A stretch of 57,854 bases of DNA from Vicinamibacteria bacterium (GCA_023701125.1 JAMPXO010000018.1:1-57854); one strand, 5' to 3'; shown: positions 41,625 through 51,945, counted from the stretch's first letter. Numbers and translations: made by a program. Notes: generated by a model not told the origin, from the sequence alone.

Positions 41625-42482
41625 GTGAGCGCCGCCGTCCTGAGCCTCGTCGGCTGCGGCCTGTGCTGGGCGGCGCTCGACGTGCAACGCAAGCGCCTGG
41701 CCCAGGGCGTCGACATCCTCGCCCTCGGCGCGGCGCTCGCGTTTCTCGGGCTGCCCACCTTCGCTGCCGTCGGCGCCTTCGCCCACGACCCCGGCTTCGA
41801 CTTCGCGCGCTACCTGCCGCGCACGCTGGCGGCGGCGGCCTTCAGCGCCTGGGCCCACGTCACCTTCCTGCGCGCGCTGGCGATCGCGCCGCTCTCCATG
41901 TGCCTGCCGCTGCTGGCGCTCTCGCCGGTGTTCGCCGCGGGCTTCGGGATGATGTGGCTGGGCGACCCCGTGCGTGCGATGCAGGCCGTCGGCATCACCG
42001 CCGTCGCCTGCGGCGCCTGGCTGCTGCCGCACTCCGTGGCGCCCGGCACCGACCCGGCGGCGGCGGCGCGCGGCCGCCAGTTGATGCTGGTGGTGGCGGT
42101 GGCGTGGGGGCTGGTGGCGGTGATCGACCGCGACGCGCTGCGTTTCGCCTCCCCGCTGCGGCACGGCGCCGTGCAGTGCGGCGTCGTCGGCGCCGGCCTG
42201 CTGGTCGTGCTCGCGGCGCGCGGCCGCTTCGCGGCGCTGCGCACGCTGGGCCGGCGGCCGGGGCTGCTGGTGCTGTCCGTGCTGACCGGCACGGCCGCGC
42301 TCGGCCTGCAGTACGCGGCGCTGCAGGGACTCGACGCCGGCAGCGTCGAGTCGGTCAAGCGCGCGATGGGGCTGACCCTGGCGCTCGTCAACGGCCGCCT
42401 GCTCTTCGGCGAGCGCGTCACCCTGCGCCACGTCCTGGCGGCCGCGCTGATGGCGGCCGGCGTCCCGCTCGTCCTCGGCTGA
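41625..42482 (+). CDS. EamA/DMT-family transporter
   Basis: A 285-residue inner-membrane protein with ten hydrophobic helices in two EamA repeats (about residues 1-140 and 150-285), the usual drug/metabolite transporter arrangement. The inverted repeat motif includes ALAIAPLSMCLPLLALSPVFAA and the equivalent GSVESVKRAMGLTLALVNG near the end. GTG start, 10 nt after the kinase stop. Substrate cannot be predicted. Confidence 0.85.
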   Translation: MSAAVLSLVGCGLCWAALDVQRKRLAQGVDILALGAALAFLGLPTFAAVGAFAHDPGFDFARYLPRTLAAAAFSAWAHVTFLRALAIAPLSMCLPLLALSPVFAAGFGMMWLGDPVRAMQAVGITAVACGAWLLPHSVAPGTDPAAAARGRQLMLVVAVAWGLVAVIDRDALRFASPLRHGAVQCGVVGAGLLVVLAARGRFAALRTLGRRPGLLVLSVLTGTAALGLQYAALQGLDAGSVESVKRAMGLTLALVNGRLLFGERVTLRHVLAAALMAAGVPLVLG

Positions 42483-42485
42483 CGG

Positions 42486-43307
42486 CTAGTAGTTCCGGAT
42501 CAGCAGTTCCTGGATCCCGCGCCGGGAGGCGGTGAGGTTGATCTCGCGCCGTGACGCGAGACGGGTCAGCCGGAAGCCGCGGTAGAGCGCGCGCACCGCG
42601 GCCGTGTCGGAGTTGGTCAGCGCGAAGCGCACGCCCGCGGCGTCGAGCCGGCGCACGCACGCTGCCAGCCGCTCGTGATCCTCGGCCCGGAACGGCTCGC
42701 GGGTGTAGCGGGCGAAGTCCGCGTAGCCGCCCTGCGGCCAGTACGGCGGGTCGAGGTAGGCGAAGTCGTCCGCCGTGATGCCCGCCAGCCCGAGCTCGAA
42801 GTCGCCGCGGCGGAAGCGGACGCCACGCAGCGCGGCGGAGAGCGCACGCAGGTTGTCGGGGTCGGCGTAGCGCCGCGCGTACGCGCCCCACGGCGTGTTG
42901 AAATGCCCCGCGCGGTTGACGCGGAACAGGCCGCGGAACGCCGTCTTGTTGAGGTAGACGAAGAGCGCGGCGCGGCGGGCGGGCGACTCGGCTCGCGGGT
43001 CGAGCCCGCGCAGGCGCAGGAAGTCCTCGCGCGTATTGGGCAGCGGCAGCAGCTCCGCGAGCACGGCGTCGGGGTCGTCGCGGATCTGCTCCCAGGCGTC
43101 GATCAGCCAGTCGTTGCGGTCGGCGACCACGGCGCGCGCGGGAGCCAGGGCCAGCAGCACGCTGCCGCCGCCGAGGAAGGGCTCGAAGTAGCGCGCGCCG
43201 ACCGGCGGAAAGCCGGCGACGAGGCGAAGCGCGAGCGCCTGCTTGCCGCCTGCCCACTTGAGGAACGGGCGCGGCGCGACGCGGACGGCAGGCACTGGGG
43301 CGTTCAT
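42486..43307 (-). CDS. DNA adenine methyltransferase (Dam/MboIA family)
   Basis: A 273-residue class alpha N6-adenine methyltransferase. Motif X is FLKWAGGKQ (residues 14-22), motif I is FEPFLGGGSV, and the catalytic motif IV is DPPY in FAYLDPPYWP. This matches Dam and its restriction-associated relatives (GATC or similar). No endonuclease or other restriction gene flanks it, so it is an orphan that could act in regulation, repair or anti-restriction. ATG start; convergent with the EamA gene, with 3 nt between stops. Confidence 0.88.
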   Translation of the reverse strand: MNAPVPAVRVAPRPFLKWAGGKQALALRLVAGFPPVGARYFEPFLGGGSVLLALAPARAVVADRNDWLIDAWEQIRDDPDAVLAELLPLPNTREDFLRLRGLDPRAESPARRAALFVYLNKTAFRGLFRVNRAGHFNTPWGAYARRYADPDNLRALSAALRGVRFRRGDFELGLAGITADDFAYLDPPYWPQGGYADFARYTREPFRAEDHERLAACVRRLDAAGVRFALTNSDTAAVRALYRGFRLTRLASRREINLTASRRGIQELLIRNY

Positions 43308-43473
43308 CTGACGCGCGAGAGCATAAGTCGCTTCCGGGGGCGGAACGGCGTAATCTGGAGTTGACTCCGTGCGGGCTCTCGCGGCCCGAGGGCCAATCCT
43401 GGCCTCGGACAGCGTCTGCGGTCATCTCCCTACCTCTCGTACCGCCTCCCGCACCGGGCCCGAAGGAGTTCCC
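43308..43473. other. Divergent intergenic region
   Basis: 165 nt between the methylase and the mini-ORF chain. It holds GGAGT-TG-ACTCC (43358-43369), an inverted repeat of 5-bp arms containing TTGACT, and GAAGGAG serving the 43474 ORF. No longer gene is apparent. Confidence 0.3.
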
Positions 43474-43533
43474 ATGCACAACCCCTCGCTCGCGACGCAC
43501 GCGCGCCCCTCGTCTGCCCGGATCGCGTCTTGA
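43474..43533 (+). CDS. 19-residue leader-like mini-ORF
   Basis: ATG preceded by AAGGAG at 6 nt encodes 19 residues and stops at TGA 43531-43533, which overlaps a TTG for the following ORF (TTGA). The good ribosome binding site and coupling suggest translation; the peptide may be regulatory. No family. Low to moderate confidence. Confidence 0.35.
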   Translation: MHNPSLATHARPSSARIAS

Positions 43534-43727
43534 GCTGGAGCGTCGGCGACGCGGGCGACACCCGCTTCCACCGCGTCACGCTGATCATCCTGCGCGCGCG
43601 CCAATTGAAGGACGGATCGCCGGCCCGCGTCGAGCGCTCGGGTCACAAGGACCTGGCGGTGGCGGCGGCCGAGGTGCGCGCCGGCCAGGTGGCGTGGGAA
43701 CACGAGGAGGCGCCGCATGCCGGATGA
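43530..43727 (+). CDS. Small hypothetical protein, coupled
   Basis: A 65-residue protein starting TTG and reading SWSVGDAGDTRFHRVTLIIL, with balanced composition, low repeat content and a short helical tail. It overlaps the 19-codon ORF upstream by 4 nt and the zinc-ribbon ORF downstream by 11 nt. No recognised family. The overlaps on both sides support real translation. Confidence 0.45.
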   Translation: MSWSVGDAGDTRFHRVTLIILRARQLKDGSPARVERSGHKDLAVAAAEVRAGQVAWEHEEAPHAG

Positions 43728-43938
43728 GGAAGAGCTGGGCCGCTGGCGCTGCGTGAAGTGCAGCGGCGAGATCGTGGCCGCGGGCGTGAAAGCGCCGGGC
43801 TTCCTCGGGGTCGGCGCCTACCAGGGTCCGTGCCCGTGGGGCTGCGGCGCCTGGATCACCCGCGGCTTCCGCAAGGTCAAGCCTGACGCCGTGCGGGTCG
43901 TCCGCGCCAGCGAGTGGCCGGCGTCCGCCCACCCCTAG
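43717..43938 (+). CDS. Small zinc-ribbon-like protein
   Basis: A 73-residue protein with CVKC near residue 12 and CPWGC about 25 residues later, suggesting a single treble-clef or ribbon zinc site, and a basic C-terminal helix. ATG overlaps the previous ORF by 11 nt. It converges with norR, with only 15 nt between. Function unknown. Confidence 0.55.
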   Translation: MPDEEELGRWRCVKCSGEIVAAGVKAPGFLGVGAYQGPCPWGCGAWITRGFRKVKPDAVRVVRASEWPASAHP

Positions 43939-43953
43939 TCGCGCGAGTCCCGC

Positions 43954-45558
<1,605 letters not shown>

Positions 45559-45570
<12 letters not shown>

Positions 45571-45620
45571 ACAGCACCGCTGTTTGTTTCATAACCACCG
45601 ATTGTTACCTCGACCATAAC
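45559..45620. promoter_or_regulatory. Candidate NorR enhancer sites
   Basis: GTTAT at 45559, ATAAC at 45591, and GTTACCTCGACCATAAC at 45604-45620 (GTTA and TAAC separated by 9 nt) recur as inverted half-sites. They resemble the GT/AC half-sites of NorR enhancers, upstream of the sigma-54 promoter on the plus strand. One half-site lies inside the norR start. Match to the family consensus is partial. Confidence 0.4.
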
Positions 45621-45658
45621 ACACCCTGCAACTCGTTGATCCACAAGAAGCGCAATGC

Positions 45659-45673
45659 TGGCCCGCGGGTTGC
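45659..45673 (+). promoter_or_regulatory. Sigma-54 (-24/-12) promoter of ric-norB
   Basis: TGGCCC, a 5-nt spacer GCGGG, then TTGC at 45659-45673. This matches the TGGCAC-N5-TTGC consensus with one substitution, the GG and GC elements intact at -24 and -12. It lies 50 nt before the ric ATG and downstream of the candidate NorR sites. Conserved architecture for NorR regulation. Confidence 0.75.
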
Positions 45674-45724
45674 CTATGGAAGGGGTATCGGCCACGAGTG
45701 CTGGCCGTCAGGAGGAAGAACCGA

Positions 45725-46414
45725 ATGGCCACCACCCCCACCCCGCTCACCCCGCAGTCCACGCTGGCCGAGTTGGCCGTCGCCCACCCGGCGGCGTCCC
45801 GGGTGTTCCACAAGCACGGGCTCGACTACTGCTGCACGGGCGGCCGCCCGCTGCAGGAGGCCTGCGCCGAGCGCGGGCTCGACGCGTCGGCGGTGATCCG
45901 CGCGATCGAGGTCGAGACGCCGGCAGCGGCGGACCACACGCGCTGGGACCGCGCGGCGCTGCCCGAGCTGGTCGCTCACCTGGTCGGCTTCTACCACCGG
46001 CGGCTGCGCGAGGAACTGCCCCAGCTCGAGGCGATGGCGAAGAAGGTCGAGGCGGTCCACGCCGAGAAGGCGAGCTGCCCGCGCGGCCTCGCCGAGCACG
46101 TCACCACGATCCACGGCGCCGTGCTCGATCACCTCGCGAAAGAAGAGCAGGTGCTGTTCCCGATGCTCGTCGCCGGCCGCGGCCAGATCGCGGGTGGGCC
46201 GATCCGGGTGATGGAGAGCGAGCACGACGACCACGCCGTCAGCCTGCGCCGGACCCGCGAGCTGACCACCAACCTGGTGCCGCCGGACGAAGCCTGCACC
46301 ACCTGGCGCGCGCTCTACGCCCGGCTCGACGCCTTCGAGGCCGAGCTGATGGAGCACATCCACCTCGAGAACAACGTGCTGTTCAAGCGCGCGCTGGCCG
46401 AGTTCGACAACTAG
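45725..46414 (+). CDS. ric: Iron-sulfur cluster repair di-iron protein (Ric/YtfE/ScdA)
   Basis: A 229-residue protein of the Ric/YtfE/ScdA group. The N-terminal DUF542 region has HGLDYCCTGGRPL with paired cysteines, and the helical hemerythrin-like domain carries di-iron ligands: HLVGFYHRRL, EHVTTIHGAVLDHLAKEEQVLFP and ESEHDDH, plus EHIHLENNVLFKR near the end. It repairs iron-sulfur clusters damaged by NO and may release or reduce NO. ATG has GAGGAAGAA upstream. First gene of the sigma-54 operon, followed by norB after 27 nt. Confidence 0.93.
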   Translation: MATTPTPLTPQSTLAELAVAHPAASRVFHKHGLDYCCTGGRPLQEACAERGLDASAVIRAIEVETPAAADHTRWDRAALPELVAHLVGFYHRRLREELPQLEAMAKKVEAVHAEKASCPRGLAEHVTTIHGAVLDHLAKEEQVLFPMLVAGRGQIAGGPIRVMESEHDDHAVSLRRTRELTTNLVPPDEACTTWRALYARLDAFEAELMEHIHLENNVLFKRALAEFDN

Positions 46415-46441
46415 ACGACCCCTGATACCCGGAGCGACTTC

Positions 46442-48739
46442 ATGAGTGCCCTGAAAGACAACAAGTACTGGATCTCGTTCTTCGCGGCGATCTCGATCGC
46501 CTTCTTCGTGCTCGGCTTCTACGGCGTCGAGGTCTACCGCCAGGCGCCGCCGATCCCCGCCCAGATCGTCACCGTCGACGGCCGCGTGATCGCCACCCAG
46601 GACGACATCCTGACCGGCCAGGAGTCGTGGCAGTCGACGGGCGGCCAGCAGCTCGGCTCGATCTGGGGCCACGGCGCCTACCAGGCGCCCGACTGGACGG
46701 CCGACTGGCTGCACCGCGAGGCGGTGACGCTGCTCGACGTCTGGGCCCAGCGCGAGCACGGCACGTCGTTCGACGCCCTCGACGCGGGCGCCCAGGGTGC
46801 CTTGAAGCAGCGGCTGGTGGTCGAGATGCGCACCAACACCTGGAACTCCGCGACCGGCGCGGTGACGATCAGCGCCGACCGCGCGCTGGCGATCGAGCGG
46901 ACGGCCGCCCACTACGACGCGCTGTTCGGCGGTGCGCCCGAGCTCTCCGAGCTGCGCGAGGCGTACGCGATGAAGGAGGTCACGGTGCCCGACACGGCGC
47001 GCCGCGCGGCGCTGACCGACTTCTTCCTGTGGACCGCGTGGGCCGCGACCACCCAGCGGCCGGACGCGAAGGTGACCTACACCAACAACTGGCCGCACGA
47101 GCCGCTGGTCGCCAACCGGCCCTCGGGCGCCAACGTCGTGTGGTCGCTGGTCAGCATCTTCCTGCTGCTGGCCGCGCTCGGCGGCCTCGTCTGGTATCGC
47201 TCGTTCCGGCCGGAGGAGGAGAAGGACCCGGAGCCGCCCGTGCGCGACCCATTCGGAGAAGTGGCGCCGACGCCGTCGATGCGGGCGGTGGCCAAGTACG
47301 TCGGCACCGTCGTCCTGCTGCTGTTCGTGCAGGTGATCCTGGGCGTGATCACGGCCCACTACACGGTCGAGGGCCAGGCGTTCTACGGTCTGCCGCTCGG
47401 CGAGTGGCTGCCCTACTCGCTGACTCGCACCTGGCACGTGCAGGCGGGCATGTTCTGGATCGCCACCGCGTTCCTCGCCGCCGGCCTGTTCGTCGCCCCG
47501 ATCGTCGGCGGCCGCGAACCCCGCTTCCAGCGCCTCGGCGTCAACGTGCTGTTCGGCGCGCTGCTGCTGGTCGTCGGCGGCTCGTTCGTCGGCCAGTACC
47601 TCGCCATCCACCAGGTGCTGCCGCTCGGCCTGTCGTTCTGGCTCGGCCACCAGGGCTACGAGTACGTCGACCTCGGCCGCGGCTGGCAGGTCGCGCTGTT
47701 CGTCGGCCTGCTGCTGTGGCTGACGCTGATGCTGCGCGCGCTGTGGCCGGCGCTGCAGCGCAAGGACGCCTCGCGCACGCTGGTGCTGATGTTCGCGGGC
47801 GCCTCCACCGCGATCGGCCTGATCTACGGCGCCGGCTTCTTCTTCGGCGCGCGCACCCACATGTCGGTGATGGAGTACTGGCGCTGGTGGATCGTCCACC
47901 TCTGGGTGGAGGGCTTCTTCGAGGTCTTCGCGACCGCCGCGATCGCGCTGATCTTCGCCCGGCTGGGACTGGTCGAGCCGCGCAATGCCGGGAAGGCCGT
48001 GATCGCGTCCTCCGGGCTGTACCTGTTCGCCGGCATCCCCGGCACCTTCCACCATCTCTACTGGAGCGGAACCCCGACCGCGATCCTGGCCGTCGGCGCC
48101 ACGTTCAGCGCGCTCGAGGTGGTGCCGCTCGTGCTGATCGGCTGGGAAGCGTGGCGCACCAGCCGGCTGCAGCACGCGGTCTCCTGGATGTCGCGCTACC
48201 GCTGGCCGGTGCGCTTCTTCGTCGGCGTCGCGTTCTGGAACCTGGTCGGCGCCGGCCTGTTCGGTTTCCTGATCAACCCGCCGATCGCGCTCTACTTCAT
48301 GCAGGGCCTGAACACGACCCCGGTCCACGCCCACGCCGCGCTGTTCGGCGTGTACGGCCTGCTCTCGCTCGGCCTGATGCTGGTGGTCGCGCGGCGACTG
48401 TCGGGCTTCGTCGCCTGGCGCGAGCGTTACCTCGCGTGGGGCTTCTGGGGCATGAACGTCGGCCTCGGCCTGATGATCGCGCTGAGCCTGCTGCCGATCG
48501 GCCTGGCCCAGACCTGGGCCTCGGTCGAGACCGGCCTGTGGTACGCCCGCAGCGCCGACTTCCTGCAACTGCCCGTGATGGAGGCGCTGCGCTGGCTGCG
48601 CGTGATCGGCGACACGGTCTTCTTCGCCGGCGTCGTCAGCTTCGCGTACTTCATGCTCGGCCTGTGGACCGGCTGGAGCTACGAGTCGGCCTCGGCCCCC
48701 GAGCCCCACGGGGCCGCGATGCCCGAGCCCGCGGCGTAG
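46442..48739 (+). CDS. norB: Quinol-dependent nitric oxide reductase (qNOR, NorZ/NorB)
   Basis: A 765-residue inner-membrane enzyme that reduces two NO to N2O with electrons from quinol. The N-terminal extension (about residues 20-220, one helix and a periplasmic domain containing SIWGHGAYQAPDWTADWLHRE) takes the place of NorC and marks the single-subunit qNOR. The haem-copper-oxidase-like core follows with the haem and FeB ligands: LTRTWHVQAGMFW, the HH pair in TFHHLYWSGTP, VHLWVEGFFEVF with the conserved Glu, and PVHAHAALFGVYG. ATG with GGAG upstream. Co-expressed with ric. Confidence 0.95.
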   Translation: MSALKDNKYWISFFAAISIAFFVLGFYGVEVYRQAPPIPAQIVTVDGRVIATQDDILTGQESWQSTGGQQLGSIWGHGAYQAPDWTADWLHREAVTLLDVWAQREHGTSFDALDAGAQGALKQRLVVEMRTNTWNSATGAVTISADRALAIERTAAHYDALFGGAPELSELREAYAMKEVTVPDTARRAALTDFFLWTAWAATTQRPDAKVTYTNNWPHEPLVANRPSGANVVWSLVSIFLLLAALGGLVWYRSFRPEEEKDPEPPVRDPFGEVAPTPSMRAVAKYVGTVVLLLFVQVILGVITAHYTVEGQAFYGLPLGEWLPYSLTRTWHVQAGMFWIATAFLAAGLFVAPIVGGREPRFQRLGVNVLFGALLLVVGGSFVGQYLAIHQVLPLGLSFWLGHQGYEYVDLGRGWQVALFVGLLLWLTLMLRALWPALQRKDASRTLVLMFAGASTAIGLIYGAGFFFGARTHMSVMEYWRWWIVHLWVEGFFEVFATAAIALIFARLGLVEPRNAGKAVIASSGLYLFAGIPGTFHHLYWSGTPTAILAVGATFSALEVVPLVLIGWEAWRTSRLQHAVSWMSRYRWPVRFFVGVAFWNLVGAGLFGFLINPPIALYFMQGLNTTPVHAHAALFGVYGLLSLGLMLVVARRLSGFVAWRERYLAWGFWGMNVGLGLMIALSLLPIGLAQTWASVETGLWYARSADFLQLPVMEALRWLRVIGDTVFFAGVVSFAYFMLGLWTGWSYESASAPEPHGAAMPEPAA

Positions 48740-48764
48740 CCGTTCGTTTCATCTCGCACGAAAC

Positions 48765-48792
48765 GGGGCCGGCACCTGCGGGTGCCGGCCCC
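48765..48792 (+). terminator. Strong terminator after norB
   Basis: GGGGCCGGCACC, TGCG loop, GGTGCCGGCCCC: a perfect 12-bp stem, 25 nt after the norB stop. An overlapping outer CGTTTC/GAAACG pairing could extend it. Ends the ric-norB operon. Confidence 0.75.
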
Positions 48793-48859
48793 GCTGCGCG
48801 TTCAGCCGGGTCACGGAGGCAGCGAACCACCAAGTCGCGCGCTTATCATCCGCAGGCCT

Positions 48860-50935
48860 ATGCCGCTGCCCGCGCCGATCCACCGCCACCTGTCGACCGT
48901 TCGCCGGCTGTTCCGGCCGCCCGACATCGGCGCGCTGGACGGCCTGCTGGCCCACGCCTCGCCGAAGGCGCCCTACGCCGAGCGACTCGAGTGGCTGGTG
49001 TCGCTGCTGCGCTGGGTGCTGCGTCCCGGCGCCGCTCCCGTCGGGGGCCTGGGGGCGGAGGAGGGACCGAGCGTCGAGCGCCGTCACCCGGCGACCACGC
49101 GGCTGCGCTTCGCGCTGCGGGTGCTCGATCGCAACCCGGCGTGGAAGGCCTCCGTCGCCGCCACGCTGCGCGCGATCGTGCGCGACATCGACGCGCTGGA
49201 GATGTTCTGCGAGACCGGCCTGCCGCGCGAGGCCTCGTTCCTGACCGAGGCGATCGAGCGGGTGATGCTGCGGGTGATGCCGGCCGACCCGTGGCGCACC
49301 GAGCTGGGCACGGCGCTGCTCGCCCTGTTCCCGGAGGAGCGGCACGCCGACTGGCTGGAGGCGCTCGACGACGAGACGCTGCAGCTCGTGGCCGCGCTGT
49401 TCGCACACGACGAAGGCGCGGACGCGGGGGCGGCGCCGTGGAACCCGGTCGCCGACGACGTGCCGGATGCCCTGCTGCTGCTGACCAGCGAGCTGCGCGC
49501 CGCCGGCATGCAGTCCGCGGTGCGGCGTCGGATCGGCGCCGGCTCCTTCCGCGACCTGCCGTTCTTCGGCCTGACCCGCTCGGCCGAGGACCTGGTGGCG
49601 GTCGCCCGCAGCGGCGACGGGGGCGTGGTGGTCACGGCCCTGGCCGACTTCAACCAGCGGCTCGGTGCCTGCGCCGAGGCGCTGGTCCGCGCCCACGCCC
49701 ACCTCGACGAGTACGGCGTCAGCGTGCGCATCGTCTACCTGCTCGAGCGCATGGACGCCCACATCCACCGCGCGCGCACGCTGGCCTCGATGCTCGCCGG
49801 CGAGTCGGGCCCGGCTTTCGCCGCCGCCTTCCTCGCCCGCCTGGTGCGCGACACGCTGGCGCGGCGCCAGCTCCGGACGCTGGTCGCGGCCAACACCCGG
49901 CTGCTGGCCAAGAAGGTCGTCGATCGCTCTGCCGAGACCGGCGAGCACTACATCGCCCGCACCCGCGAGGACTACCGCGCGATCCTGAAGGCCGCGGCCG
50001 GTGGCGGCGTGCTGACCGTGGCCACGGTCTACGGCAAGTTCCTGGCGATCGCCGCCCACGCGGCGCCGTTGCTGCAGGGCCTGCTGCTGTCGGCCAACTA
50101 CGCGGTCAGCTTCACCATCATGCAGCTCGGCCACCTGACGCTCGCCACCAAGCAGCCGGCGATGACGGCGCCGGCGCTGGCCGCGCGCATGCACAAGGTG
50201 GAGACCCGCGAGAGCATGGACGCGCTGGTCGACGAGATCGTCCACCTGCTGCGCTCGCAGGTGGCGTCGATCTTCGGCAACGTCGCGCTGGTGGTGCCGG
50301 GCGTCGCGCTGGTCGCGCTGCTGTGGAACGCCGCGTCCGGTGCGCCGCCGCTGGGCGCGGAGAAGGTCGCCTCCACGCTGCACGCGCATTCGCTGTTCGG
50401 GCCCACGCCGCTGTTCGCTGCCTTCACGGGCGTCCTGCTGTGGCTGTCGAGCCTGGCCGCCGGCTGGTTCGACAACTGGCTCGTGCTGCGCGGCGTCGGC
50501 GCCGGCATCGCCCACAGTCGCCGCCTGGCGTTCGTGTTCGGACGCCGGTTCCAGGTGCGGCTGGCCGCGTTCCTGAAGGCGCACGGCTCGGGCATCGCGG
50601 GCAACGTCGTGCTGGGCGTGCTGCTCGGCCTGACACCCGAGCTGCTCGTGTTCGGGGGCCTGCCCGCCGACGTCCGCCACGTCACCCTTTCGACGGGCCA
50701 GGTGGCCGCGGCCATGGCCTGCCTGCCGGCGCAGGCGCTGCTCGAGTCCCCGTTCTGGATGGCCGTGCTCGGGCTCTGCAGCGCCGGCGTGCTGAACCTC
50801 GGGGTCAGCTTCTCGCTGGCGCTGTCGCTCGCCATCCGCGCGCGCGGCGTCGAGGCTCCGCAGCAGCGCGCGCTCTGGGCCGCGCTGGCCACCCGCGTGC
50901 GTCAGCGGCCGCTGTCGTTCCTGCGCCCGGAGTAG
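48860..50935 (+). CDS. Gcr-type site-specific recombinase family membrane protein
   Basis: A 691-residue protein of the COG4389 type, annotated in Neisseria as gcr 'site-specific recombinase'. The N-terminal 380 residues are helical and soluble-looking; the C-terminal part has about six hydrophobic helices (near residues 405-430, 475-500, 530-560, 590-640 and after). Despite the name, no recombinase active site is visible, and the membrane segments make a recombinase role doubtful. A short piece of the dispersed repeat (49043-49063) lies in frame and encodes GGLGAEE. ATG at 48860 lacks a clear ribosome binding site. Confidence 0.7.
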   Translation: MPLPAPIHRHLSTVRRLFRPPDIGALDGLLAHASPKAPYAERLEWLVSLLRWVLRPGAAPVGGLGAEEGPSVERRHPATTRLRFALRVLDRNPAWKASVAATLRAIVRDIDALEMFCETGLPREASFLTEAIERVMLRVMPADPWRTELGTALLALFPEERHADWLEALDDETLQLVAALFAHDEGADAGAAPWNPVADDVPDALLLLTSELRAAGMQSAVRRRIGAGSFRDLPFFGLTRSAEDLVAVARSGDGGVVVTALADFNQRLGACAEALVRAHAHLDEYGVSVRIVYLLERMDAHIHRARTLASMLAGESGPAFAAAFLARLVRDTLARRQLRTLVAANTRLLAKKVVDRSAETGEHYIARTREDYRAILKAAAGGGVLTVATVYGKFLAIAAHAAPLLQGLLLSANYAVSFTIMQLGHLTLATKQPAMTAPALAARMHKVETRESMDALVDEIVHLLRSQVASIFGNVALVVPGVALVALLWNAASGAPPLGAEKVASTLHAHSLFGPTPLFAAFTGVLLWLSSLAAGWFDNWLVLRGVGAGIAHSRRLAFVFGRRFQVRLAAFLKAHGSGIAGNVVLGVLLGLTPELLVFGGLPADVRHVTLSTGQVAAAMACLPAQALLESPFWMAVLGLCSAGVLNLGVSFSLALSLAIRARGVEAPQQRALWAALATRVRQRPLSFLRPE
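49043..49063 (-). repeat. Fragment of dispersed repeat within Gcr-type gene
   Basis: GGGGGCCTGGGGGCGGAGGA matches the C-rich end of the repeat on the opposite strand. It is in frame with the gene (GGLGAEE) and is 3 nt short of the equivalent intergenic pieces in alignment. Coincidence is possible because the sequence is short. Confidence 0.35.
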
Positions 50936-50942
50936 GCCCCGG

Positions 50943-51914
50943 TCAGGCGCTCGGCGCGCCGCGGGCGCCGCGCAGGTCGCGGAACAGGGCGAGCCCGCGC
51001 TGCTTCGCCTCGCGGTAGTGGCCGCGCAGGGTGGCCGCCGAGAGCGCGTCGCCCTTCGTCGCCCACGCCAACGCCGCGCGGCCGACGGCGACCGTGCCCG
51101 CGTAGGCGACGGCCACCTTGGCCGGCAGCCCCGCGATCGGGATCAGCCCCACGAGCTGGCGACCGGCCTGGCGGAACAGGAAGCCGCCGCCGATCACGCC
51201 GACGAACTCGCCGAGCACGTCCGTCGGTGCGCCCTGCTTGCCGGCGCACAACGCGATGCGGTAGGCCATCATCAACTGGTTCTTGGTCAGCACGACCATG
51301 TCGGCGACGGTCAGCGGCACGCCGAGGACCGGCACGTTCTCGGCCAGCCCCGCGGTGAACGCATAGGTGGCGTTGGCCCGCGCGGACTCGTCGATCAGTC
51401 GCCGCGAGACGACGTCGCGCAGCGGCGGCAGCGCTCGCGCGTAAGCGATGCGGCGGTCGCCGGCGAGCGCCGAGGTCAGCGCGGTGGCGAGCCGCTCGAT
51501 CGACGCCGGCTGCAGGTCGGGCAGAGCGACGCGGGCCGCCTCCGCGCCGCGCGGGACCTCGGCGTGGCGTGAGGTGGCCCCCAGCGCGCAGGCGATCACG
51601 CGCAGCCCGCGGGCCGCCAGCTCGGCCTGGACCGCGCGCAGCTCCGCGGGATCGTCGTCGCCGCGGAAGGCGACCAGCGCCAGCTCGGGGGCCGGGTCGC
51701 CCGCGGCCGGCGCGGGCGGCAGCGCGCCGGGCGCCGCGGTCAGCAGCCACGGGTGGCACGGCCCGGCGGACAAGGCGGTCGCCAGCTCGGTGGCGACCAC
51801 GGCGTCCTGGGCCAGCACCAGCAGCCGGAACGGCCGCGCCGCCTCGACCCGGATCGCCTCCAGGTCCAGCTCGCGCAACAGGCGCCAGACGTCGGATACG
51901 ACGGCGAGCTTCAT
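50943..51914 (-). CDS. DUF697-like membrane-associated protein
   Basis: A 323-residue protein. The first about 170 residues form an alpha/beta domain; the second part (from about 175) contains ANATYAFTAGLAENVPVLGVP and a glycine-rich hydrophobic region (GEFVGVIGGGFLFRQAGRQL, LIPIAGLPAKVAVAY) typical of DUF697, which accompanies Era-like GTPases in other bacteria. No GTPase motif is visible here. Convergent with the Gcr-type gene, 7 nt apart. Probably peripheral to the inner membrane; function unknown. Confidence 0.6.
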   Translation of the reverse strand: MKLAVVSDVWRLLRELDLEAIRVEAARPFRLLVLAQDAVVATELATALSAGPCHPWLLTAAPGALPPAPAAGDPAPELALVAFRGDDDPAELRAVQAELAARGLRVIACALGATSRHAEVPRGAEAARVALPDLQPASIERLATALTSALAGDRRIAYARALPPLRDVVSRRLIDESARANATYAFTAGLAENVPVLGVPLTVADMVVLTKNQLMMAYRIALCAGKQGAPTDVLGEFVGVIGGGFLFRQAGRQLVGLIPIAGLPAKVAVAYAGTVAVGRAALAWATKGDALSAATLRGHYREAKQRGLALFRDLRGARGAPSA

Positions 51915-51945
51915 GGCCTCGTCTTCGATGGTACGTCGCGCCCGC

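Noticed and set aside
43361-43756. 131-codon plus frame covering the mini-ORF region
   Set aside because: Arg/Pro-rich low-complexity reading without a ribosome binding site; the overlapping ORFs at 43474, 43530 and 43717 have better starts.
45674-48709. Very long minus-strand frame (over 1000 codons) opposite ric-norB
   Set aside because: Lies antisense to two certain genes, shows no motifs and no plausible start context.
48860-50935. True site-specific recombinase, as the family name suggests
   Set aside because: No tyrosine or serine recombinase active-site motif is present, and several membrane helices are predicted, so the historic name should not be taken literally.
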